A stretch of 64,000 nucleotides of DNA from Syngnathus acus (lineage: Eukaryota; Chordata; Actinopteri; Syngnathiformes; Syngnathidae), in NCBI RefSeq assembly GCF_901709675.1, contig NC_051092.1:10622491-10686490 (forward strand), in the 5' to 3' direction. A program made the translations under genes and the position numbers. Shown in pieces: positions 44,301 to 54,985 of the stretch (its first letter is position 1; each line of letters begins with the position of its first letter). Below the pieces are notes generated by a model. The model saw only the letters and a list, made by a program, of their open reading frames with translations, was not told the DNA's origin and did no database searches.

Positions 44301-47300
44301 CACCTGCTGCAGTTGATTATGACATCTTCAGGCTGGATCCTTTTCTTCAGCTTGCCTTGTTTGGGATGCTCGCCTCTACCTCTGAACAGCCCTGGAGGTT
44401 CAATCTTAAAGTTGCCAATACGCTCTCTGTGGTGGTCTAGCATACAGTAGCCAAACTCCTCCACTATCTTCTGATTGGTCTCTTTCAAAACCTGCACGAC
44501 ACGCACCCAAAAGCCAAATGATAGAAACTATGGCAGACACTTAACACCGACACGTCCACCCGATGCTCACACATCTTAGAACGTAATCTTACCAGTTTTT
44601 CCTCCTTGCTTAAGTTTCGCTTTTCCTCTACCTTGGCTTTATGCATTGCATGAATCTCTCCAAAATCACATTTGTCAAGGTCTTGAATCAACAACTGCTC
44701 CTTATGCGTCATCTCCTATAACAAGTGAAAGGTTTGTTACAGACAAGTCTGTTACAAGGGCATGGGGAAAAATAAACAAGATTGAGTGCAAAAAGGTTTG
44801 ACACGACATTATTGTTGCATGGCCTCACTCTGGTTTATTGATTTGTTGTCATTATCATTTCAACACAGAAACAAATTACATTGGAATTGTGTCTAGAGCC
44901 ATCTTTGACACTTCCTTGAAACATGCAGCATTTGTGACACTGTAATGTGACAGATATGAAAGACTATGCAGTCTGGCGCATCTGCATGTTAGGCAGTTGA
45001 GCTGAGCTTTTTGCACAAAAGATTTTCCTCTTAAAAGAGACTGCTATAACTTGGCATCAATAAACGCTTGCTTTCGGTGGACACTCTTGAGTATCTAAGA
45101 TGTTAGGGTTGAAAAAATGTCATGGCAACGTGTGGGACTTTTATCATCATCAAAATGTCAAACCCAGAAAAATATATAAAACTTTGGACTCTGTCGCCGT
45201 AGTTGGTTGCTACCTCAGCCCTGAGTAATAGTGACGTCATTTTCAGTCGACAGCATAGAACATGTACGTTACACATTAAAGTACATTTTTGACTTGATCT
45301 TTTTCTTTGAAGAGAAATTAAAGGACAAAAAATGTATTAAGTCAAAAGCACATTATGCAATGGACTCAAGTGCTTTTCCATGTTAGTCACGCAATTGCAA
45401 CCTAATGAAACATCTTACACCAGGACATACCATTAATGCCTAAGGAGAAGATAGAACCAAGCTACCAAAACAAATCAGACTTATTTTTCAACCTGCACTT
45501 GTTAACTGTTTGTGCTGTACCAACTAGATTATATGGAAGGAGATTTATGTACTATATAAGGTGGGAAGGTACACAGCAACTACTGTATAGCAAATGGCTT
45601 GGCCCAAACTAGTGACAAACACTGAAGAGGACTTTAATGAGTTGATCATCTTTGTCATCAATTTCCACCAATGCAGTCTCTCTGAGGTCAAAGGAGTTTA
45701 AAAATGCAAAACCTCGAGTGTCGCGTAACATACTTAACAGTGTACACTTGGAAAAACACGGTGGCTGTATGGACATCCAGTCAGTCAGCGTATCTAAGCA
45801 TGACTGACAAACGACAGGAGGTGGGCACTGAGGGCAGTGGAGCGAGAAGAGTTTTTTCCGCCTCTAATATAACAGTTTAATTGGATTTGTTCATATGCAG
45901 AGAAGCTACTTGTATGGATTAGCATATCAATGCATTGCTACAAATTATATTTTCAAGTGCATTGCGCACTAAGCAGTGCAAAATTAATTCTGCATGATAT
46001 GCCCCCAAGCTTGGCGCATCATTTCCCCTCCACAAAAGACACCTCTGACTGACAGCAGTGTCAATGGTGGTAGTCTTACTTGCACATCATTTCAATATTT
46101 AGAAAACATACGTCACATTTTACGCAAACCTGGAAAACATGCAGGTATTATCAACATTTGTCAATGTAACCGGTAAGGCAGTTAAATAGTACTAGCAAGA
46201 TCCATGTCACCAGACATGGGAAAAGAACTGTACATCTTAAAAGTATTCGGTGTGTTGTCCTGTTTCCATTTTGTATGTTTACAGCCTTGATCTAAAATGA
46301 ATGAATGCATTAGTTTCCCCATTAAGATTCTAAACCCCACCCAATAATGCCAACATGAAAAGTTTTCTTGAAATCTTAAAAACTCTTTTTTTCGGTAGAA
46401 GAAAACAGTTTGTAGCCTTTGGAGCTCACTCATATCCATTCATATTCCTCGAGCTGTTTCTACAAGCGTAATTGGAGTTCTCAGATCAGAGAAGGGAAAT
46501 GGACTTTTTTGTTTGGATTGGCAGACACCGGTTAATAAAGATTAATCAAATTGACAGTGCATATTAAAGGTCACTGCACAAACCAAACATGAAGTTGAAG
46601 CCTTGACTTTCGAGACAAGATTGTCTTGAGTTAGTTGTTTGGATAAGGGTTGAGAAGGATTTCGGCTGTTTTGAACTTCCCATTGACCACAGTGGCCTCC
46701 ATCATTTGGTCAGTCTGTCAAGGCTCTAGGCAGCGTTTCTCTGTAGAAACCAAGAACTAACCAGAATAGGAGCCATTTCTGGAGAAATCCACCAATTAGG
46801 CTTTTCCAAAGCTCGAGACATATTTTTGCAAAATGTCATCGCTGTTATATGTGCAGGAATAATAGATTGACAAAGGCAAATGTCTGTACCAGGTGATTAC
46901 CTTTTTATTCTCAGTAAAGTTTTCAAAATGTTTTTCTGTTTCTATTATGGGGTGTTGTGTGTAGAATTTAGAGGGACACAATTTCTTTTTTTTTTTAGAA
47001 TGACGCAGTAAAATAGATTCACCAGATATTGGGAAATTCAAAATATATGGAGTGTCATGAACATTTTAAGTTTTTATAATTCCAAAGTGTATTTTTAAGC
47101 ATCTTAAAAGGGGAGACAAAACTAGATTCAAGAACATTTAGACTCAATCAAATATAAGAACGACAAGATAGCAGTACAAAATATACTGTCGGGGTTGTTC
47201 ATATTGTGGAGAATTCATTTTTAATCCCAAGTTTATATTTACCCGTCTCCAAGATTTGAAGAAGTTCTCCCGAAAAACCTTTTTTGTAGTGTATTCATGA

Positions 47301-50300
47301 TCTAACATCTGAGCAAAAAAAACAGCCACCTCCTCAGCTGCCAGGCTCAGTTTCACTGGATCACCTGAGCACAAACACAAACAAAACAAAGCAAGATGAT
47401 TTGTTTCTATTTAATGGTAGGGTAGCAGTAGTGGGGTCAAATGTAGCATTTCTTTTAAGATATCATTCTTCAGCAAAAACACAAACCAATACACATCTAT
47501 ATACTTGGAAGTGGAACAATTCAATTGACTCACCTTAAAAATCGTCCTTTTTTCCCCCCTTACACCCCTTGTGTAACAGGCCTTTAGTACAATCATTGTT
47601 TTTGTATTGACAGTGATGCAACTTCTTACATATTTGTCATATGGTGGTTTAGTTTGAAAAATTCTCAACATTTCTCCAAAAGTCAATATATATAGTGGAA
47701 GCGAGCTTATGAGGTAGAGAAAAGTGAATGAAATCAGGGTAGCCGAACGGAACTGTATATTATGCAAATGGTAAAGAAAAGATCACAAGATTATCTGATT
47801 GAGGGTCAATGCAGATGACTGAAACATTTCCTGAAGACATTGTTTGAACAGACTAAACAAAACAGCAATGTTACACATTGGAAGCCTGTGTTTTTTTCAA
47901 CAATGTTTGATTACTTTTAGGAGAGAGATTCTTCTTGGGTAAATGTTTGCACGTTCTCTTGGGCAGATCGTTTACCTTTGTAGTAGAAGTGAACGTTGTC
48001 TGGTAGGGGCTGGTAGTCAGGTGGAAAATAGGGCCCTTTGTGTTCCAGAAACCTCCATTTTACCCCAGCTTCATACTTCTCTTCTTCCCACCTGACGGAT
48101 GTGATATGAGGATATATTTGACAATTCTAATTGCCCAAGTGTGTGTGCGCATGTGTGAGGGAGAGAAAGCGAGCCCAAGAGCGAGAGAAATATGAGGACA
48201 GGTTGAAAAGTTGAAAAGCAGCATCTCCAAACCATCGCCAGCGCTTCTGTTCCTCCTCTTCCTTCTGTCGAATCTTCAATTCTCTTGCTTCTTTAATCTC
48301 CTCCTTTGTCTTCCTAGACTTTTTGGAAACCGGCTGCTCTCCTTCCTCTAGCTTCACATCCTGTACGGAAAAGTACATTCAAAAGGTGAATTCAATACGT
48401 TCCAGCATTGACCAATCTTATAACTCACACATTATTGTTGGTGACAGATCAAGCCGAGGAGACAGGTTTACCGTTTTAGGTTTTTTCTTAGCATGTTTTT
48501 TCAGAGGTTCTCCATCGCTTTCTTCCTCTGAATGAGGCCGTTTTTTATGTTTGCCGCCGTTTCTACACAAACAGAATATCAAATGATTTTACAATGAGGC
48601 AGTGCAATTCAGCAGACATCTTTTAGTTGAGAAGGAATTCCTGTAAGGGGAAAAAACAAACAATCGACAATGTCCTGTATACAATTTGGCTTGCTTAGCT
48701 TGAATGGTCTTGAATCCTGTCAAAAAACATCCTTGCCATAGACCTGCTTTCATTCCCAGGACTCAACTGAGAAACACTGCAACAGTTAAGAGATTGCATC
48801 ACTGGAAGAAAGCACAGCTCACAAAGCTCTGTGTAACCCCCCACTCCATTGCAATCCATTTAGTTTTTTAGTTTTCCACTTGTACCATTACAATCCTACT
48901 GTAGCACAAAAATGAAAATTCTCCCAACCGTTCAACAGTGGTGTCAAATTTTATCCTAAATGTAGTGCAGCACTGGTTAATATTCCAATAGAAAGGTGAC
49001 ACACGTAGTTCCATTTTATAGACCAATTGCCATGACACTGTACTTTATTCGAAAAAAACTTAAATTCTTGGCAAGTGTCTTAGTAGTAGGTCAGTCAGTG
49101 CTTTCTTTTATAGGATACTCAACACCTTAGATTGCTGACACTGACTTACTTGAGTGCTTCACTGGTGGGAACATCTGCAGGTTCATCCTTGGTTCTTCTT
49201 CTTTTCACTCCTTTCTTCTTTGTAGTGAAATTACCATCATCTGGCTCACGACTACTACAAACATGCATGCACACAAACACCATCCATTTAGAGTCTGATT
49301 CTAGACAAAGGGGAAATGATCACAAACACATTTAGGCAGATGTGTAAAGAATATTTAAAGGGAATGGCCTTTTGGGTATGTTGGAATTTTATTTGTCCAG
49401 CGCACAAAAAATGGGAGCGAAAACAAGTGTTTCAATTGTACTTTTAGGTTTTTGCCATAGCATCATTTCCGTCTCAGCATCAAGGTACTATATGCAGGAA
49501 GAGTACAGAAGTAAAAAATTTTGTATTGTGACAACACCCACATTTTCTTGTTTTCTACCCAAATGTATGTTTATTACCGAATCATTCATTGCAACCATAA
49601 CTTACCCCCTGTGTGAACTCGCTCAATTATTACCTAAACCATTGGACAGAAACATGTGAAGCCACAAATACGAATAATGTTTTATAAGTCGATTCTGTCT
49701 TTGAAATGTCACTCTTAATACAGGTATAATTATTTCCGTGGGAAAACAATCACGCTATAAAATGTGGATGGATTTTGTGCAAGTTGTTTGAACATCAAAA
49801 TGAAAGAAATGAACCAGGGGGGGGTAAAATGAGATTTTAGGTTCAATCATTTCAGCATGGCTTGTCAGATATTATCTGGGCCTTAAAGAAACACTGGCGT
49901 TAAAATTTCATTTCTACCTGAAATTGCTTGGTGATTCCAGCTTCACAGTTTTTGGCACTTTTATCTGCAGGGAGACAAATCAAAGCTCAGCGGACCGATG
50001 AAACACACTTGCTACATGAGCTGATTGACATGGGATGTATGCTAATCTGGGTATTTTGCTAAAGGGCAACTCAGACATGAATAGGTTGAGACAGGTGAGA
50101 CTCATTAGTTTATCCCTGTCTATCCTTTTGCTGGTCTGGAAAAATTAAATTTGGGATTTCTTCTCAGCCACAGCTACCCATGGGGACAAGTCCTTGTCAG
50201 TAACAGGATAGGACAAGGCTGTCTTTGAGAGCAACGCAATTCAATGATTGTATTAGAATGCATTGGCTTGTGTAGATCTACTTAATATTGCAGCTGGTTA

Positions 50301-53300
50301 GTGTAAATGTACTCGAGTAATTACAAAGAAAATTAAGTGGAGGTCAAATAGCATCAGAGCTAGTGCACACACTTGTACCTCTAAGAAAAACACAGCTGTT
50401 TAACTTTGAATGTTCATTGAGCTTGATAAGCATGCTTCCTCATAATGATGAAAAAGAATCCTTGAGTTCCACAGTAGAGAGCAATGGTGATTTTACCTTG
50501 TTGATTTTTCCATTAGGAGTTTTCTCTGTAGATTTGGTTGACTTTGCACTGCAGGTCATACGAAAAAGAGGAGACATTTAAGAGATGAGAATTCAAGAAT
50601 ATGAAAAACAAGTACCGTAATTTTCGGACTATAAGTCGCGGGTTTTTTCATAGTTTGGGTGGGGGGGCGACTTATACTCAGGAGCGACTTATATACATAT
50701 ATATGGTTTTTTTCACTTTTTTGGGCATTTTATGGCTGGTGCGACTTATACTCCGGTGCGACTTATAGTCAGAAAATTACGGTAGTTGGAACTGAAGCAT
50801 CTGATTAAAGACTTGCTTTAAGTTGACGTATTGGTCCCTTTAATGACTCTTTGTGCTTTACAAAAAAAAAGCCAAAGCAGTTGTTAGGCTTGTATCTTGA
50901 CCTGGTTGATATTCTAGTCAGACAATGCAGTAAAATGCCACAAATTAGTCAAGCAGCATGCAAGAGGTTCTTCATGCAGCTCTTGCATGTTTCTTCTCTG
51001 TCTAACCTTTTCACGCTTGAGAAACAAGACACCGGGTTGTAATTATGACACCGGCGCCTTTATTGTATTCTTTTGAGAAAAGAAAAATTCAAAAGGTTGT
51101 AGTCCATACGATAAAAATCTGTTATGTGACTGAGGAAAACCAAAGAATCTATCACACATGTTATTCTACACCATTCACTTTATTATTATACATTGGATTT
51201 TGTTCCTCTAAGTCAGTGGTTCCCAAACTTTTGCAGGCTGGCACCCCCTTTGGCTCCCCAGTGAATTCCTAGCGCCCCCCCCCCCCAAGGACCGGCATTT
51301 ATATAAATAAATAATACATTTATATAAATAAATAAATAATACATTTATAATATCATTACCATTACATTGAATTAGTGGGAGCACTGAGTTTGTTTATCAG
51401 AAACGAGCCGGTCCCATCTAGACGTAATCGGAGACAATGACACCCGAAGTGATTTAAGGTTTGTCTTTTATTGCAGGATGCTTGGTCTCCATGTGTTGAA
51501 GCAGTTTTGAATGCTTCACTGCCTGGTTAGTTAGCCTGTCGCCACATATTAGCTTTGCGGGCTCGACTGGGGAAACATGTCACGTGACCGGGACGAGTGT
51601 CTTGACCTGAATTAATTGATCGTCGATAAAAAAAAAATTCTGTGCGGCTTGGCGGCCCGGTACCAAGTGACCCACGGACCGGTACCGGTCCGCGGCCCGG
51701 TGGTTGGGGACCACTGCCCTAACCAGCTCAACACAACACAACACGGCGCGTTCTGGCGAGTCCCCAATTTCATGTTGACTTGAACTCAAGATGATGTTGA
51801 CCGCCAGAATGCGGTTTTTATTATAAGATAAAATTCTGAACATTACAAGCTTGAAATTACAAACCTGAGCTTTTGCTTTTGTAGTCTATGCTGTCGGATC
51901 TGACTGGGCCAGAGCGGCGTGTTGTGTACAAATCGACTGCCGCCCCCCTACCGCCCCCCTACCGCCCCTTTCTTCCTCACCGCCCCCCCAGATCTTTCCA
52001 CCGCCCCCAGGGGGGCGGTACCGCCCACTTTGGGAACCACTGCTCTAAGTCTACATTTTTTGACCGATTCTCATCATTTGAAATTTCAACAAATGCATGC
52101 CCTCATGGAGTAAATTTTTCACACACCAAAAATTCAGAATTAAAAAATAGCAACAAAAATATTCAACGTTTATGATTTATTGGGTTTTACACCTATTAAT
52201 TCTACATTTTTTTGACCTATTCAAATCTTTCTGTCACACTTCATATTGTCCCTTCAACCTGTTCACACCAAAAAGCATAAAAAAAACATTTTCTCAATGA
52301 AAATGACCAGCAAAAAATATTTGGGGAGAAATTAGAACAATTCAACATGCTCAGATCATTCTCAGTCATTGTACTGGGTATCATTTAACATCATTCAATA
52401 TTATTCCACACATCTTTATTCAGCCTCTCAGCCTGCACACACAATTTCTTCAGAAATGTGATTCTCTGGTTGTAGCCTACTCTGTCATCTCACTCTGCGA
52501 TTTTACCTCTTGTCTGCCTATGCTTAAGTCAGTGGTTCTTAACCTGGGTTCGATCGAACCCTAGGGTTCAGTAAGTCGGTCTCAGGGGTTCGGCAGAGCC
52601 TCCACTGGGGAGGTCCGAACACACGTGATCTATCATGTAAATTCGTGATAACGCATCTCTGAACTAGTCTTGCAGAGGCACACTGATTTGCAGGTATGTA
52701 ATTTGTTGAGTTCATGTATTGTGGTTTTTTTTTTTTTCTTTGAACAAGATGATGATCATGCACGGCTCATTTTGTGCACCAGTAAAAAACATCAATGTCT
52801 TGAATTAGATTTTTTGGGGTGAATTTTTCACTAAAGAGGGGTTCGGTGAATGCGCATATGAAACTGGTGGGGTTCGGTACCTCCAACAAGGTTAAGCACC
52901 ACTGGCTTAAGTGCTGTCGTTAAGTGTCACCAGACAATGGCATTGCAAGCGCTTTTGCTATGTGCTGTTACACTAGGTGCCACGTCTTACCTTTCGCAGT
53001 GCACGGAGGGACACTCCCTGAGGAAATGTCCCACTGCAACTGTACTCTAACACTAACTTAATTTATACTTCAAATTTTTTTAAATATTAGTTTATGCGGT
53101 CCTGCCCGCTCATGCAGTTATTCAACTTGGACGTTTCACTCAACATAGACAGAAATAGGATTTAAAAAAAAAAAAAAAAGAGAGAGAGGAAGAGTGCAAG
53201 CCCCCAAAAATTGCAAGAAAAATTAGTGCTTCCATTAAAGAATAAGAAATTGTGCATTGTAACAAAGACTGCAAATGTACACATATATAGCTCTTTGTTT

Positions 53301-53865
53301 TAGTGTAAAGATATTGTGCAGTGTGTAAATGAGGGTGCAGGCAGATTGCGCAGTCTCTTAACATTAGCTGAGTGAGACGACATCGTCAGACGACGCTTAG
53401 CAACAGTACTTTGTCAAATGACACGTCATGACGATACGTTCGAGTTTTTGGCACAAATCGAACGCCATAAACATGCACTCAGGTGGCATGGAACCTAACC
53501 TTGCATATTTACCTCACTTATATTTGTTCACTTTCCAATGTGCAGTTTTTACGATGTCCAGTTTCCCTTCCATTATTTTTAATTGTTGTTGTTAAACATC
53601 GAGGTTAATGTATGCATAATAAAAAAAAACAGTGTCTTTCATTGCATGTATTTGTGGTCAAAACTACTCACGCGTCGCCCCCAGCTTCAGCAACCTCATT
53701 GCCGTTTGGCCTCATGTTCAGTTTCGTAACTTTGTTTGGTCTTCCTGTCTTCTTTCGCGTCCTTCTCTCTTCCCATCCCTCACAAGTTCCTGTGAGAGAC
53801 AGATGATAGAAATAATGAATCAACAGCCCAAGAAAACGCCACGATTTACGTCTTGATATTACCAT
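36798..53865 (-). CDS. top1mt: Type IB DNA topoisomerase, TOP1MT-like, with basic N-terminal domain
   Basis: Nineteen exons on the minus strand: 53865-53672, 50548-50497, 49964-49918, 49254-49150, 48562-48472, 48360-48233, 48091-47976, 47364-47243, 44715-44593, 44491-44304, 43972-43828, 43490-43347, 42436-42251, 41549-41481, 39575-39461, 38835-38705, 37929-37829, 37518-37369, 36900-36798. Phases are consistent throughout and give 769 residues if the ATG at 53865 is used. All five catalytic residues of eukaryotic topoisomerase I are present in their motifs: R489 (ALRAGN), K533 (LGKDSIRYY), R591 (FRTYNAS), H634 (CNHQRAPP) and Y727 (SKLNYLDPR). The enzyme nicks one strand through a 3'-phosphotyrosine and relaxes supercoils. 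Diagnostic core words ([44 protein letters not shown]) match TOP1MT better than nuclear TOP1. The last 13 exons, from WWEEEKY on, match the 13-exon block known to be shared by TOP1 and TOP1MT. Residues about 30-205 are Lys/Glu-rich with NLS-like KKKGVKRRR and KKHAKKKPK. The first exon is uncertain: the leader [15 protein letters not shown] looks mitochondrial, but an acceptor-like CTGTCTCTCACAG lies inside it. Confidence 0.9.
41325..41367. repeat. (AT)n microsatellite
   Basis: About 21 TA units in the topoisomerase intron between exons 14 and 15, starting 114 bases downstream of the exon-14 donor in transcript order. Confidence 0.95.
42746..42796 (-). mobile_element. Non-LTR 3' tail fragment
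   Basis: The plus strand reads ccatccatccatccatccat followed by tatccgtaccgcttgtcccc. The reverse strand is the 'ggggacaagcggta..atggatgg' tail that also ends the insertion in hsbp1 intron 1. A shorter remnant, catccatttctataccactt, is at about 1760. Confidence 0.6.
43690..43770 (+). mobile_element. Non-LTR-type 3' tail, second family
   Basis: Contains ctggaatcggaatttctcga followed by gggataaataaagttgagtc and a short tctaagtctta end. This layout ('gaatttctc..ggataaataaag' plus microsatellite-like tail) is typical of another fish LINE 3' end. It lies in the topoisomerase intron, 58 bases from an exon. Confidence 0.5.
50613..50784. mobile_element. Inverted-repeat MITE, GTCGC subfamily, short copy
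   Basis: Starts TA-CCGTAATTTTCGGACTATAA followed by gtcgc and ends gcgacttatagtcagaaaatt followed by acggTA. The inverted repeats are about 27 bp, total 172 bp. Inside are two further gcgacttata words and a cttttttgggcattttatgg stretch shared, reversed, with the 9.1-kb copy. It lies 65 bp from topoisomerase exon 2. Confidence 0.85.
51214..52042. mobile_element. hAT element with perfect 8-bp target duplication, compound interior
   Basis: Begins CAGTGGTTCCCAAAC and ends TTTGGGAACCACTG. It is flanked by identical ctctaagt at 51206-51213 and 52043-52050, the 8-bp duplication diagnostic of hAT transposition. The interior contains a second hAT-type terminus, ggcccggtggttggggacca followed by ctgc (about 51697-51720), so a second element appears nested. 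Near the right end is a C-rich block with repeated ccgccccccta. No transposase is seen. It lies in the first intron of the topoisomerase gene. Confidence 0.85.
52530..52904. mobile_element. Non-autonomous hAT element with 8-bp target duplication
   Basis: Begins CAGTGGTTCTTAACCTGGGT and ends AAGGTTAAGCACCACTG, flanked by identical gcttaagt at 52522-52529 and 52905-52912. Length 375 bp. Inside are gggttcgatcgaaccctagg (a near-palindrome) and gaggggttcggtgaatgcgc. The end sequences resemble Charlie-type hATs. No coding capacity. Confidence 0.88.
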
Positions 53866-53916
53866 ACCAGCTAGTACACTCAGTCGCCCTCGGCTAAACT
53901 TCGAGGTGTTAGCCAA

Positions 53917-54985
53917 TTAACGCGTCAATTCTATCCAGCTGCAATTCCATTAAGCTGCAGGTTACCTACAAATAGTGAATAAAATGATGCAGTATCCGTA
54001 CAAAACTATTTTATGCACCCAACTGTGGGCAAGAAACGTCCAGCGTTTTCAAAACACGAGAGTAGAAGATAGGCCTATATGATAAAAAGCCAGAAACACT
54101 TTACGTCATTCAATCACTATGAAAAAAACGAGGTACGAGTGCTGCATTCGATGACGGTGGGAAGTCGGAGTCTTTAGACCTCCGACCAGCGAGTGAAACT
54201 GTGGGCCGTGAACATGAAAAAGAAAAGTCGAGAAGAAAATATGGATCCCAACTTCACCGAGTTATTCAAACTGACGTCATTCGACAATAACAATTTATGT
54301 GAATAAAAAATCTTGTTAAGAATTGTTAAATTTGGCTGGCTGATGACAGGTTGCATGACATTAATTAAGAGGGTGACGCAGTACGCCTGATCTGATACAG
54401 CAGTGACTAGTTTGTAACAGTGACTAGTTTGTAAAGTGAGATGGATGGATGGATGGATGGATGGATGGATGGATGGATGGATGGATGGATGGATGGATGG
54501 ATGGGGCAGTTGAGAGAATAAATCCCTAGAATACTATGAGTTCATAATAAAGCTTTCATCGATACACGTATCGCATTTTCTTATTAGAGGCACCATTGAT
54601 TGGCATATTGCTGAGGAAAAAGAGAGAGGGGTGATGGGTCTCTGCAAACTGCGTGACCACCAGGGCGTAATCTTGGAAAGGGGCGTTACCGTGGAAAGGG
54701 ACCGTTCTGCTGGCGATTTGTCATTTACTGATTTCAACAAAACACATTGATAAAATTACAAATTCAAGCTAATATTATTTACCCGATCAAAAAAATACAC
54801 GGTGAGAGTTTGTGAATGGAAAATGGGTCACCTAGCCCTCCCTTATGGTCCATTTCAGGGAGGCACGTTCATAAAAGAAAACGACCTCACAATTAGATAC
54901 ACTGTCACTTTAAGATACCCGGAAACAGTTACTGTCTACGTTATCAAGGCTTGGGTCCATAAACAACCCGTGATCCCTCCCAGCA
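53917..54985. promoter_or_regulatory. Divergent intergenic region between top1mt and mlycd
   Basis: About 1.1 kb between the 5' ends of the two genes. It contains a (ATGG)n tract and a short duplicated cagtgactagtttgtaa just before it. I do not see a convincing TATA box or a fixed start site. Because the genes are divergent, promoters for both must lie here, though sharing of elements is not shown by the sequence. Confidence 0.4.
54441..54504. repeat. (ATGG)n microsatellite
   Basis: Sixteen uninterrupted ATGG units between the divergent topoisomerase and mlycd genes. Confidence 0.97.
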
